NCBI GenBank assembly: GCA_007695015.1
Contig: REEN01000075.1
Span: 1 to 57,157 of the forward strand
Length of the DNA: 57,157 nucleotides
Direction of reading: 5' to 3'
Source of the DNA: Marinilabiliales bacterium
GTDB lineage: Bacteria; Bacteroidota; Bacteroidia; Bacteroidales; PUMT01
Shown: one piece after another, positions 26,976 through 35,300 of the stretch
How the letters are laid out: each line of letters opens with the position of its first letter
Numbering within the stretch: the first letter of the stretch is position 1
Program-made: the position numbers and the translations under genes
The notes under the pieces: generated by a model
What the model was told of the DNA's origin: nothing
Seen by the model: only the letters and a program-made list of their open reading frames with translations
Database searches by the model: none

Positions 26976-27044
26976 ACCTCCATGGTTTGTTGACCTTCGG
27001 TCGATTCATGTTATTTTGTCTGCCGAAGGCTGATACGGTTTTCA
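26976..27044 (-). repeat. Dispersed hairpin repeat, copy A (inverted, with insertion)
   Basis: On the minus strand this 69-base element carries the same 23-bp core (27007-27029, including CGGCAGACAAAATAACATG) as copies at 36383 and 57102. It contains an extra 16 bases at about 26991-27006 that form a small GACC-TTC-GGTC hairpin. Flanking arms TGAAAACC (26971-26978) and GGTTTTCA (27037-27044) are perfectly complementary. It fills the gap between two convergent genes, where it could serve as a two-way terminator. Confidence 0.8.
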
Positions 27045-27080
27045 CCTGAAACCGGCCGAAAACAAAGTGGTCAGGTCTGA

Positions 27081-28580
27081 TCAGTACCTGTATATTATCT
27101 CCCTGAGAAACTTTTCAGTGGCCCTGCGCACATCGTTGGAGTCCTTGTTATGATTGTTCACCAGCACTGAGAATATCAGTGTCCTGCCCTTTTCTGTGAC
27201 CAGGAATCCGCTCAGTGCAACGGCATTGCCACCCAGGGTTCCGGTCTTGGCAAAAATACGCCCGCTCTCTTCCAGGTAAAGGTTGTCAAGGGTTCCTTCG
27301 CCACCCGTTGGAAGCAGATGGCTAACCCTCCCGAAACCAAATTCATCCTTCATCTTTTCCAGAATCCATACGAATGACCGTGGCGAAAAGAGATTGTACC
27401 TGCTGAGTCCGCTGCCGTCAACCCACCTTGGTCTGCCAGGCATACCGGCCAGGTCGTTGTCCATAAGATACTCAATAACCTGCATCTCATCCATAACCCC
27501 GAAAAGCTCATTGGAAACCATTATGAGTACCTGCTCGGCAAAAAAGTTATCGCTGTGCACCATCATCATTCTGAACAACGTATCGGAAACACCCGAGACG
27601 ATCGTCCTCAAATGGCCGGGTTCCGTCAATGCCACACCATCCTGGGCCGGAGGCATTTCAGCACCGGGAACAGGCATTTCCACACCAGGTACAGGCACCT
27701 CCACACCTTCCACCCCCGCCCTGCCGGCTTTTGCCCGACCCGGCAACCCAGGCCTTGCAGGCACAACAACAATATCCTTGTCAAGAGTATCGGCCAGCAG
27801 TTCCAGTGCAGCCTCCATACCGCCGGTTGCAAAAGGAACAAACAGATCTTTTTCTCCCTCAAATCCGAGATACACACTGTACACATTCTCATTCAGGGGC
27901 CTGTGCACTTTAAATCTCAGATCGGGAGATTCCAGCACCTCTACCGGCCAGCTATGCACCGGGTGGGAGGAGGCATAAGTGATCCTTACATCTTCACCAT
28001 AATCGCCGATATCCCGCTGGGCCCATATCACGACATTGCCGTATACCGGGAAGGGACTTCGCTCGGGCATATAATAGTTGAGGTAGAAGTTCCATGGCCA
28101 TCCGTAACCCAGTGCACCGGTTTGCCATACAGGTTCAACAAAGACAAGGGGCTTACAGGCATTCTGCATAAAATCCAGCACAGGCTGGTCAGGAAAATCG
28201 TGCAGCATGAACGTCGGATCGCCGGTAGGGATAAGGAACAGGGTGTCATTGTGATCGAGATAGTGAATGCCGGGAATATACCCGCCCAGGTACTTCAGCC
28301 CTGCATAAAGGGTGGCAATCTTGGTGTTGCTGGCCGGTATGAAGAACTTTTCGGCATTGTGCGTATAAATGTACTCCCTGGTTTCTGCATCATAAATTGC
28401 AATGCCTGTATGGGTATCAGATATTGCGGGATCATCAAGGAACCTGCCCGGCACTGCTGTCCGTCCAAGATGACGGGGTGAGGTGCATGAAGCAACAAAC
28501 AACGCGGGCAGGACAATGAACAGTGCAACCTGTTTGTAAAATAATTCAAACTTGCCTGAAGTAATTTTTACCATACGCAT
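27081..28580 (-). CDS. dacB: D-alanyl-D-alanine carboxypeptidase/endopeptidase (PBP4, peptidase S13)
   Basis: A 499-residue periplasmic lipoprotein (LFVASC lipobox near residue 32) with the three penicillin-binding motifs: SNTK (Ser84-Lys87), SDN near 331 (VHSDNFFAEQ) and KTG near 446 (FAKTGTLGG). S13 enzymes trim D-Ala-D-Ala peptides or cross-links in peptidoglycan. Between the first and second motif sits an unusual linker with three 7-residue repeats (GVEVPVP, GVEMPVP, GAEMPPA), coded by 21-base units at 27652-27714. ATG at 28580 or 28574 are both possible starts. Confidence 0.9.
   Translation of the reverse strand: MRMVKITSGKFELFYKQVALFIVLPALFVASCTSPRHLGRTAVPGRFLDDPAISDTHTGIAIYDAETREYIYTHNAEKFFIPASNTKIATLYAGLKYLGGYIPGIHYLDHNDTLFLIPTGDPTFMLHDFPDQPVLDFMQNACKPLVFVEPVWQTGALGYGWPWNFYLNYYMPERSPFPVYGNVVIWAQRDIGDYGEDVRITYASSHPVHSWPVEVLESPDLRFKVHRPLNENVYSVYLGFEGEKDLFVPFATGGMEAALELLADTLDKDIVVVPARPGLPGRAKAGRAGVEGVEVPVPGVEMPVPGAEMPPAQDGVALTEPGHLRTIVSGVSDTLFRMMMVHSDNFFAEQVLIMVSNELFGVMDEMQVIEYLMDNDLAGMPGRPRWVDGSGLSRYNLFSPRSFVWILEKMKDEFGFGRVSHLLPTGGEGTLDNLYLEESGRIFAKTGTLGGNAVALSGFLVTEKGRTLIFSVLVNNHNKDSNDVRRATEKFLREIIYRY
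27652..27714 (-). repeat. 21-bp in-frame tandem repeat inside dacB
   Basis: Three units of 21 bases (27652-27672, 27673-27693, 27694-27714) begin with GGCATTTC or GGCACCTC and encode the heptads GVEVPVP/GVEMPVP/GAEMPPA. The unit length keeps frame, so copy-number change would lengthen the linker without breaking the enzyme. Confidence 0.75.
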
Positions 28581-28767
28581 AAAAGTACATGAAATTTAGT
28601 AAACCTGTGCATAAAAGGCCGGCTTTGCCGGCTTTCTCAATTAATGCCCGAAGCAGGAATTTTAAATTTAACAACGTATTATTTAGTTTTACAACTAATT
28701 TTATATAATTTTTTATAACTTGTACTGCTGTTAACCATTATACACAATCTTAAACCTTTGAGTAATC
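28581..28767. other. Divergent promoter region with GCCGGC hairpin
   Basis: The 187 bases between dacB and the second TlpA-like gene contain a compact hairpin GCCGGC-TTT-GCCGGC (28618-28632), followed by a very AT-rich half. Because both genes read away from it, the hairpin is not a terminator for either; it may be a leader element of dacB transcripts or a relic. GTTAACCA recurs at 28730-28737. Confidence 0.35.
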
Positions 28768-30171
28768 ATGAAAAAATTACCTGCCCTTCTGATTATTACA
28801 GTCTGCATGGCCTTCATCTCATGCAGCGGTCCCGGCACAGACCGGGGTGACCAGATAATTGTTGCCGGAAAGATCGACGGACTTGACCAGGGAACCATCT
28901 CCGTCAGGAGAGACGATGTACTGGCAACTGCCGATATACATCCTGACGGCTCTTTTCACCTGCCCTTCAGTTATTATGCCAACTATTATTTCCAGTTCAG
29001 GGTTGCCGACCAGGGATTCTGGCTGTACCTGGATCCGGGCGACAGCATCTATATTTCGGCCCATATAGATGATTTCAGCAATACATTCAGCGCATCGGGC
29101 GATAAATCGGTCGAAGCTGAATTCATGGTAAGAAAAGAGCCACTTGACTTTGGACCCGAAGTGCAGGTTATGTCGGCCGGCCTGGATGAATATTTTGAGA
29201 AGAAAAATGAGTTCCTGACCCCGCTGATAGAACTGGTGAACGAACTTGAAAAACAGAATAACTTGGATCCCGATTTTCTGAAACTTGAAAAGGCTTACAT
29301 CGAGCTGCGATCACTTCAGCTGGATCTGAATTTTCCGATGAGCTACAGGATGCGTAACAATATAGACCGTGATGCACCGATCGATTTTCCCGAGGAGGAG
29401 ACAAAACAGAGGCTGGAGAGCCTGGATTACAGCGATCCGTTACTGTTACGCTTCGGTGTTTTCAGAAATTTTGCCAACAGGAAGGTGCACGAGTTAAGGC
29501 AGCAAATGATGCATGGGATTAATCCCGGTGAGATCGGCCCTGACAGTAGTATGATATATACAGTGCTGGCGGCTGACTCACTGTTCGTTCCTGAAATAAG
29601 GGATTTTATGATATATGATATGCTCAGGGCCAATATTGGATTTTCGGGTCCGGTCGGTGCCCGGCGGTCTGTTGAGCTTTTTACATCAATGAATAAAAAC
29701 CCCTATTATACAGAGAGGCTAAACGAAGCCATGGCTCAGTGGGATATGCTTTCACCAGGCAGCCTTGTGCCCGATTTTACCTTCACCGATATTGACGGAA
29801 ACAGTGTAAGGCTTAGTGACCTTTCGGGGAAGCTTATCTATATCGATATATGGGCAACATGGTGCGGTCCCTGCATTGCTGAGCATCCTCACTGGGACCG
29901 CCTGATTGAAAAATACGGTGACAATGATATCGCGTTCCTTGCAATTTCCATAGACGAATCACCCGCACCCTGGGAAAAGATGGTGAGAGAGAAGGAAATG
30001 AAAGGCTACAACTGGTATGCAGAAAATGCATGGCAGTCAGAAATCGCAACCCATTTTCTTATCAGGGGAATACCAAGGTTTATCCTGCTTGACCGGGAAA
30101 GAAGGATAATAGATCCGAATGCAGGCAGGCCCTCAGGCAATATCAGCGAATTGCTTGATCAGCATATTTAG
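28768..30171 (+). CDS. TlpA-like thioredoxin lipoprotein with DUF4369 domain (copy 2)
   Basis: This 467-residue lipoprotein (MAFISC lipobox) mirrors the gene at 22766: DUF4369 N-terminus (VAGKIDGLDQGTISVRRDD), the LYLDPGDS turn, the helical middle with SYRMRNNIDRDAPIDFPEEE, and a TlpA domain with WCGPC near 366 and the cis-Pro loop RGIPRF. The two are similar throughout and strongest in the thioredoxin part, so they arose by duplication, with five genes' worth of intervening DNA now between them. Expected role: periplasmic thiol-disulfide exchange; specific partner unknown. Confidence 0.9.
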   Translation: MKKLPALLIITVCMAFISCSGPGTDRGDQIIVAGKIDGLDQGTISVRRDDVLATADIHPDGSFHLPFSYYANYYFQFRVADQGFWLYLDPGDSIYISAHIDDFSNTFSASGDKSVEAEFMVRKEPLDFGPEVQVMSAGLDEYFEKKNEFLTPLIELVNELEKQNNLDPDFLKLEKAYIELRSLQLDLNFPMSYRMRNNIDRDAPIDFPEEETKQRLESLDYSDPLLLRFGVFRNFANRKVHELRQQMMHGINPGEIGPDSSMIYTVLAADSLFVPEIRDFMIYDMLRANIGFSGPVGARRSVELFTSMNKNPYYTERLNEAMAQWDMLSPGSLVPDFTFTDIDGNSVRLSDLSGKLIYIDIWATWCGPCIAEHPHWDRLIEKYGDNDIAFLAISIDESPAPWEKMVREKEMKGYNWYAENAWQSEIATHFLIRGIPRFILLDRERRIIDPNAGRPSGNISELLDQHI

Positions 30172-30473
30172 AGATTTATCAGGGCAGTATTTACCCCATG
30201 ACTTTAAAAAAATAAAGTGAAAAACTTGATTTATTGGTTGTTATTTCAGTAACTTGCCTGTTCAAACAGAATAAGTGTTAACCAAAAACTTACTGTTCTT
30301 AAGTTTTCTCACTTCTCAGTTTCAGCTTCTGATCTTATCGCGTCATAATTTCAGCATATCATCGTCTCACTTCTCTGTTTCAGGGTTTTTATAAATAGTT
30401 CTATCGGGTTCTGCTATATGAACGCCCGGGTTTTTCCGGGCTACCGTTTACTAAACACCAAAACCTTAATGTT
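30172..30473. other. 302-base gene-free stretch with direct repeats
   Basis: No coding frame is credible here. Two 19-base copies of TCTCACTTCTC(A/T)GTTTCAG lie at 30307-30325 and 30365-30383, and a related TCACTTCTCATTTTCA occurs near 31176. A perfect hairpin GCCCGG-GTTTTT-CCGGGC (30424-30441) sits 32 bases before the next start. GTTAACCA is at 30277-30284. Confidence 0.5.
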
Positions 30474-30950
30474 ATGAAAAAAATGATTTTTATTGCAACA
30501 ATCGTCATACTGGCAACGGCATGCGGTCAGCGGCAGCCGGCAGAGCAGGAAGCTGAGCAGCTACCCGCACCGGAAATTGAGCAGCCAGCCGCTACTGTTC
30601 TGCAGACGGGTAACCTGCTGGGGCTTCATACGATAAGCTATGAGCTTGCCCCCGGCGTTACATTCGATGAGTATTTCGATTTCTTAAAGGATGAGTATGC
30701 ACCTGCATGGGAAGAGCATTTTCCCGGGACAAAAGGATTTATTTTAAAGGGCAGAACGGGAGAATGCGCCGGCTGCATCGGTTTTCTGTTTTTTATTGAA
30801 TCAGATGAGGTAAGGGACAGGTACTGGAACGACGATGGTACTTTGACCGAAGTGGGTGAAGCAGCCAATGAAAAGATGCAACCGGTAACTGAAAAACGTG
30901 ACAAACTGGCGGACCACAGCACTTCCTATACCGACTGGGTGATTCAGTAG
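30474..30950 (+). CDS. Small lipoprotein with CxxC, function unknown
   Basis: The 158-residue protein has a lipobox (LATAC, Cys17), a Glu/Pro/Gln-rich tether to about residue 40, and a compact C-terminal domain with helix GVTFDEYFDFLKDEYAPAWEEHFPG, strand GFILKG, and a CAGC pair (Cys98/Cys101). The layout resembles a ferredoxin-like (Dabb/NIPSNAP-type) fold, but that is a guess from pattern only. The CxxC might be redox-active and a client of the neighbouring TlpA-like protein. Its gene is separated from that one by about 300 bases. Confidence 0.7.
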   Translation: MKKMIFIATIVILATACGQRQPAEQEAEQLPAPEIEQPAATVLQTGNLLGLHTISYELAPGVTFDEYFDFLKDEYAPAWEEHFPGTKGFILKGRTGECAGCIGFLFFIESDEVRDRYWNDDGTLTEVGEAANEKMQPVTEKRDKLADHSTSYTDWVIQ

Positions 30951-31081
30951 TCTGGTAATCGGGGTCATTGACCTGCTGGGGGCAATATGGACCGGACTGG
31001 CTTTGCGCAGTTCATAAAGCCTGGCAACAGCCTGACATCATAAAGCAAATCCGGCAGTGCATTAAATCTTAATGATTTTTT

Positions 31082-31128
31082 GTGCCTTACATCCCACAAG
31101 CTAAAAAGACTTGTGGGTTGTACGGCAC
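31082..31128. repeat. Long imperfect palindrome
   Basis: GTGCCTTACATCCCACAAG (31082-31100), a 9-base loop, and its reverse complement with two mismatches (31110-31128) make a 19-bp stem. It lies between two convergent genes. There is no T-run after the stem on either strand, so it does not look like an ordinary terminator; a REP-like or mobile-element remnant is possible. Confidence 0.7.
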
Positions 31129-31219
31129 TTATATAAATAAATGATTAACTTAAATTGATTCTTTTGCATTTTTATCACTTCTCATTTTCATCGTCCCTGG
31201 GGCATTTTGCCGGCCTGAA

Positions 31220-32320
31220 TTAATTTGCAATTTCATAACTTGTACTCCTGCCACCACTCTCTGATTTCATCAATATACCTTTATCAATTAAATCCTGAAT
31301 ATCCCTTAATGCAGTATCTTGCGAACACTTGTTCATCTTTGCCCATTTACTTGTAGTTAATTTACCTTCAATGCCATCCAGAAGCTTGTTTAATACTTTC
31401 TTTTGCCGGTCATTTTCAAGAAGCAGGGCATTTTTATTCCAAAAATCGTGCTTGAAAATTACCTTTTGTAAGATTATTTGAGATGATTCCAAAGCACGTA
31501 ACAGGCAATTTAAAAACCAGTCTAACCAGTCTGTTACATCTAATGACCCCTTCTGTGATTTTTCTAAATTTTCATAATATGCCTTTCTTTCATTCCTTAT
31601 TTGCGTAGACATACTATAAAACCTTTGAGGCTGACCATCGGATTGAGCTAATATCATATCAGTAATTGCCCTTGCAATGCGTCCATTTCCATCCTCAAAA
31701 GGATGCAGGGTAATAAACCAAAGATGGGCTAATCCTGCTTTTACAACCAAATCTAATTTTGGATTTTGATTCACCCACTCAAGGAAGCATTCCATCTCTG
31801 CTTCAAGATTCGAAGCTTCTGGTGCTTGAAAATGCACCTTTTCTTTTCCCGGAGCACCAGAAACTACTTGCATCGGTCCGGTAGAATCATCCCGCCATTT
31901 GCCGGCCAGTACTTTGTAAAGACCGCTATATCCAGAAGGAAAAAGGGAATTGTGCCACCCAAATAACCTCTCTTTCGTCAGAGGCCGATCAAAATTGCCA
32001 GATGCATCCATCATCATATCAACAATTCCATCTACATTCCTGTCTGATGGGACCAGTCCGGAAATATCCAAACCTAATCGCCTGGCAATGGATGAGCGGA
32101 CTTGTTTAAAATCCAATATTTCTCCTTCAATCTCTGATGATTTTATTACATCCATGGTCAGAGTTTCTAATACAGCCTGATTGACAAGATCAAAACCAAG
32201 GGCATTCATTCTGCCAACTATTTTCCCTTGAAGGTTTCTAACCTTACCTAATAAATGTAAAAGCTTTTCATTCTGCCAGTAAAAGTTAGGCCAATCAGTA
32301 TGTTGATAGATATACGCCAT
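31220..32320 (-). CDS. Fic family protein with DUF4172-type N-terminus and winged helix
   Basis: The 366-residue protein contains the Fic active site HPFEDGNGR (206-214) used to transfer AMP or another nucleotide to a target hydroxyl. Residues 61-66 (SSEIEG) fit the inhibitory helix motif S/TxxxE(G/N), so it is a self-inhibited class II Fic. The first 45 residues match DUF4172 (Fic N-terminal), and the last 80 look like a winged helix (LTTSKWAKMNKCSQDTALRDIQDLIDKGIL) that could bind DNA and repress its own gene. Base composition is clearly more AT-rich than either neighbour, suggesting transfer. Confidence 0.92.
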   Translation of the reverse strand: MAYIYQHTDWPNFYWQNEKLLHLLGKVRNLQGKIVGRMNALGFDLVNQAVLETLTMDVIKSSEIEGEILDFKQVRSSIARRLGLDISGLVPSDRNVDGIVDMMMDASGNFDRPLTKERLFGWHNSLFPSGYSGLYKVLAGKWRDDSTGPMQVVSGAPGKEKVHFQAPEASNLEAEMECFLEWVNQNPKLDLVVKAGLAHLWFITLHPFEDGNGRIARAITDMILAQSDGQPQRFYSMSTQIRNERKAYYENLEKSQKGSLDVTDWLDWFLNCLLRALESSQIILQKVIFKHDFWNKNALLLENDRQKKVLNKLLDGIEGKLTTSKWAKMNKCSQDTALRDIQDLIDKGILMKSESGGRSTSYEIAN

Positions 32321-32366
32321 TTATTCTCCGCATAATTTGCGTTAAATATACAAATTATTCTCCGCA
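32321..32366 (-). promoter_or_regulatory. Tandem operator-like repeats at the fic start
   Basis: Read in the fic direction, TGCGGAGAATAA occurs twice, at 32355-32366 and at 32321-32332, the second ending directly at the ATG and including a GGAG ribosome-binding site. Between them lie an AT-rich TATATTTAA and an inverted repeat ATAATTTG/CAAATTAT (32332-32339, 32351-32358). Binding of the Fic winged helix here would block both transcription and translation; this is inferred. Confidence 0.6.
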
Positions 32367-32485
32367 AATATTATTTTAACCATAGAATAAGCGTAATAAC
32401 TTAATGCCTATGATAAAATAAGGTCTTTCTTGCCCTTGTTGCTAACATTGTTTTTGTTACAGTATCCCAAAAAACAACCGGAGTT

Positions 32486-33337
32486 TTACCCCTTTTCCCT
32501 TAATGACCCGTAGAGAAAGGCGATCTCCTCCTTCCAGCGGGTTTCGTCGGGGGTTTCGAGTATTATCGGTATGTTGTCAAACCGCGGGTCGTTCATCAGG
32601 CGCACGAAAACATCCTCGCCAAGTGTTCCCTTCCCAATCAGGTCGTGCCTGTCGACCCTGCTGCCCAGCTCCTTCTTTGAATCGTTGATGTGCATCCCCC
32701 TCAGGTAGCCGAAGCCGATCACGGCGTCAAATTCCGCGAAAGCTTTATCAAAGCCTTCGGCCGTTTTAATATCATAGCCCGCCGAATAGGCATGGGCGGT
32801 GTCGATGCAAACCCCAACCCTCTCCCTGTCCTCCACATGGCCGATTATGAACCTTATCTGCTCAAAGGTGTGTCCCAGGTTGGTGCCCTGGCCGGCGGTA
32901 TTCTCGATCACGGCGGTCACCCCCCTGGTTTTGTCAAGGGCAATGTTTACCGATTCGGCAATTGTGCGCAGGCAGGTCTCCTCATCAGTCATGTTCAGAT
33001 GGCTCCCGGGATGGAAATTCAGCCGGTCGAGTCCGAGTTGCTCACACCGCTGCATCTCGTCAAGAAATGCGGCGCGGGATTTCTCAAGAGCCGGCTTTTC
33101 GGGATGGCCGAGGTTTATAAGGTAGCTGTCGTGGGGCAGTACCTGGAAAGGCTTGTAACCATACCTTTCGCAGTTCTCCTTAAAGGCATCTATGCTCTTC
33201 TGCTCAAGGGGTTTTGCCACCCACTGCCGTTGATTCTTTGTAAAAAGTCCGAAAGCCCTCGCCCCTATTTCGTGTGCATTGACCGGAGCGTTCTCAACGC
33301 CACCGGCTGCACTTACGTGTGCTCCTATATACTTCAT
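32486..33337 (-). CDS. nfo: Deoxyribonuclease IV (endonuclease IV)
   Basis: A 283-residue TIM-barrel apurinic/apyrimidinic endonuclease. All the metal-binding segments of the three-zinc site are present in order: [56 protein letters not shown] and IILETPDE. It cuts the backbone 5' of abasic sites in base-excision repair. The longest frame starts at TTG nine codons upstream; the ATG giving [13 protein letters not shown], preceded by GCGAGAA, fits the family start and length (about 285). Confidence 0.96.
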   Translation of the reverse strand: MKYIGAHVSAAGGVENAPVNAHEIGARAFGLFTKNQRQWVAKPLEQKSIDAFKENCERYGYKPFQVLPHDSYLINLGHPEKPALEKSRAAFLDEMQRCEQLGLDRLNFHPGSHLNMTDEETCLRTIAESVNIALDKTRGVTAVIENTAGQGTNLGHTFEQIRFIIGHVEDRERVGVCIDTAHAYSAGYDIKTAEGFDKAFAEFDAVIGFGYLRGMHINDSKKELGSRVDRHDLIGKGTLGEDVFVRLMNDPRFDNIPIILETPDETRWKEEIAFLYGSLREKG

Positions 33338-33469
33338 TTCTCGCAATTTAAAATACAACAACAAATAGCTTTAACCATACTGGCGTTAACACGCTCAGAA
33401 AATGGCCTCTAAAATAGAAATTTAACATAAGCAAAAGAACAAAGATGCAGGTATATAAAATTAACATAA

Positions 33470-34258
33470 TTACTCAGGCTTCACATCCTTATACCGTTCG
33501 TAACAATCAAGAATGGTTTCATAAACTTCATACTCCTTTGAATCCAGAATAAACTGAACAGAAAGTCCGCAAAAACTCAGAAAATGCATTATCTCATCCT
33601 CATCCTCCAGCCCTGTCAGATTCCTGACAACATCATGGTTGAGAACCTTTTCTATCCTGCGGGCCAGCGCTTCCCGTTCAAGTGTTTCCTTATATTTCCG
33701 CAACTCCTTTCCCTCTCTGCTGAAGAGATTATAAAAAAAGGTGACCGGACTGAAAATCGGAACTCCGGTTGGGTGCTCATCAGGCAGAGCCCTGGCAGGA
33801 GAATCCAGAAGGTTGGAATAATCGGGAAGGGTGTCCAGGTTAATGAATCGCTGCTTGAATTCTTCATATGATCTGGGCAACAGGTAGATGTCGATACCAG
33901 TAATATCATACACCATTTTCTCCAACACAATAATCACATTACCGGGCCTGTTAAAAAACTCCTCTGACACATATACAGTTCGGCTTTCAAAACCTATGGC
34001 CTGGAAATACAAACTATCGCCTTGTCTTATATTAATAGCAAATATGCCGTCAGAACCGGAAGGTACCCCGGTTTTCATTGTAATATTAATTACATGCGCA
34101 TTGGGAATGGCAGATGAATCCTCCTGCTGCACGACCGCTCCTGTAAGTTTCCGGATATCTTCAGTTGTATAGGCACCGTAGGCAGCCCTGCTACCTGGAT
34201 TAAAAACCACAAATGTTATTATACCCAGAAAACAGAAATATTTTGGCCGCAGTATCAT
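33470..34258 (-). CDS. Carboxypeptidase-regulatory-like domain protein
   Basis: A 262-residue exported protein: signal peptide to about residue 28, then a carboxypeptidase-regulatory-like beta sandwich (about 38-115, LTGAVVQQEDSSAIPNAHVINI ... GDSLYFQAIGFESRTVYV), and a helical, charged C-terminal half with a YNLFSREGKELRKYKETLEREALARR segment. Similar short proteins are common and uncharacterised in Bacteroidota. It is divergent from the TPR protein gene across 120 bases. Confidence 0.8.
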   Translation of the reverse strand: MILRPKYFCFLGIITFVVFNPGSRAAYGAYTTEDIRKLTGAVVQQEDSSAIPNAHVINITMKTGVPSGSDGIFAINIRQGDSLYFQAIGFESRTVYVSEEFFNRPGNVIIVLEKMVYDITGIDIYLLPRSYEEFKQRFINLDTLPDYSNLLDSPARALPDEHPTGVPIFSPVTFFYNLFSREGKELRKYKETLEREALARRIEKVLNHDVVRNLTGLEDEDEIMHFLSFCGLSVQFILDSKEYEVYETILDCYERYKDVKPE

Positions 34259-34378
34259 TACTCAAATTTAAACAAGCCTGCACAAAATGCAATAGCTGAA
34301 AAGAAATATAAGGGACCAGCGAATACAATTATCCGGCTGCACAGCAGTTATTATTGTATGACACTGATAGCCGGCACC

Positions 34379-35230
34379 ATGCAAAAATCCTTAACTCCTG
34401 TTCAGGCGCTGTTAAAGCTCGCAGCCATGCTGTGCATACTGTTTTTTGCTTTACCGGTACCCGGCATGGGGCAAACGGCCGAAGATCTTGTGCGGAGCGG
34501 ACTTGCAAGGAGTACTGCAGGCGACCATGCAGGCGCCTCGGAGTACTACTCCCGGGCCATAGCAACCGACGACGGATTTTCAGAGGCATACGTGCTCAGG
34601 GCGCGTTCCGAATACCTGCTTTCCAACTTCACAGGGGCAATAACCGACCTGAACAATGCTATCAGGATTGACCCCGAATTTACCGAGGCTTACATGCTGC
34701 GGGGCCGGGCAAGGGATGCCACGGGTGATCACAAAGGTGCAATTGACGATTACCAGGTTGTTATTGACATGAATCCCGCTTTCGCGGAAGGGTACATCCT
34801 GCGGGGCAGATCCAGGTATGCAATGGCAATGTACGAGGAGGCAATAGCTGACCTTGACAGGGCAACAGAGATAGATCCCTCATATGCAGAGGTTTATTTG
34901 TTGCGCGGACTGGCACGGGATGCGCTGGGCCTGCACAGCGATGCCATAAGGGACTATTCGGCTGCTATTGAATTAAATTCCGGCTATGCTGAAGCATGGT
35001 ACAAGCGGGGCATCTCAAGGTTCCTGAATGGCGATGTATCCGGTGCCGTAGATGATTTTACCAGTGCCCTGGAGATCGACAACAGGTTTGCCGGTGCCTG
35101 GTATAACAGGGGACTTGCTTTCTATATGCTTGACAAGAGGGCGGAAGCCTGCGCGGACTGGCATGTGGCGGCCGGACTCGGTGCTCCTGATGCAATGGTT
35201 ACCCTTGATGAACTTTGCGGTAAACAATAA
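34379..35230 (+). CDS. Exported tetratricopeptide repeat protein
   Basis: From this ATG the product is 283 residues with a good signal peptide (MQKSLTP ... LCILFFALPVPGMGQ); an ATG at 34358 adds seven residues. The mature part is seven consecutive 34-residue TPR units (AEDLVRSGLARSTAGDHAGA, then repeats such as AYMLRGRARDATGDHKGAI and AWYKRGISRFLNGDVSGAV). It is a protein-protein scaffold in the periplasm, with no sign of a catalytic domain. The next gene follows after 70 bases on the same strand. Confidence 0.88.
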   Translation: MQKSLTPVQALLKLAAMLCILFFALPVPGMGQTAEDLVRSGLARSTAGDHAGASEYYSRAIATDDGFSEAYVLRARSEYLLSNFTGAITDLNNAIRIDPEFTEAYMLRGRARDATGDHKGAIDDYQVVIDMNPAFAEGYILRGRSRYAMAMYEEAIADLDRATEIDPSYAEVYLLRGLARDALGLHSDAIRDYSAAIELNSGYAEAWYKRGISRFLNGDVSGAVDDFTSALEIDNRFAGAWYNRGLAFYMLDKRAEACADWHVAAGLGAPDAMVTLDELCGKQ

Positions 35231-35300
35231 TACATTTCAAAAAAGTATTATATTATTGCCTGAAAATTAAACTATAAATCCTCATACTTGTTTAAGCTTT

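Noticed and set aside
27283-28481. Long plus-strand frames opposite dacB.
   Set aside because: The minus strand carries all three penicillin-binding motifs; the plus frames have no domain and read as antisense.
22745-30284. GTTAACCA at 22745, 28730 and 30277 as a shared regulatory site.
   Set aside because: It is a short, partly palindromic string in AT-rich DNA; the third copy has no gene at a comparable distance.
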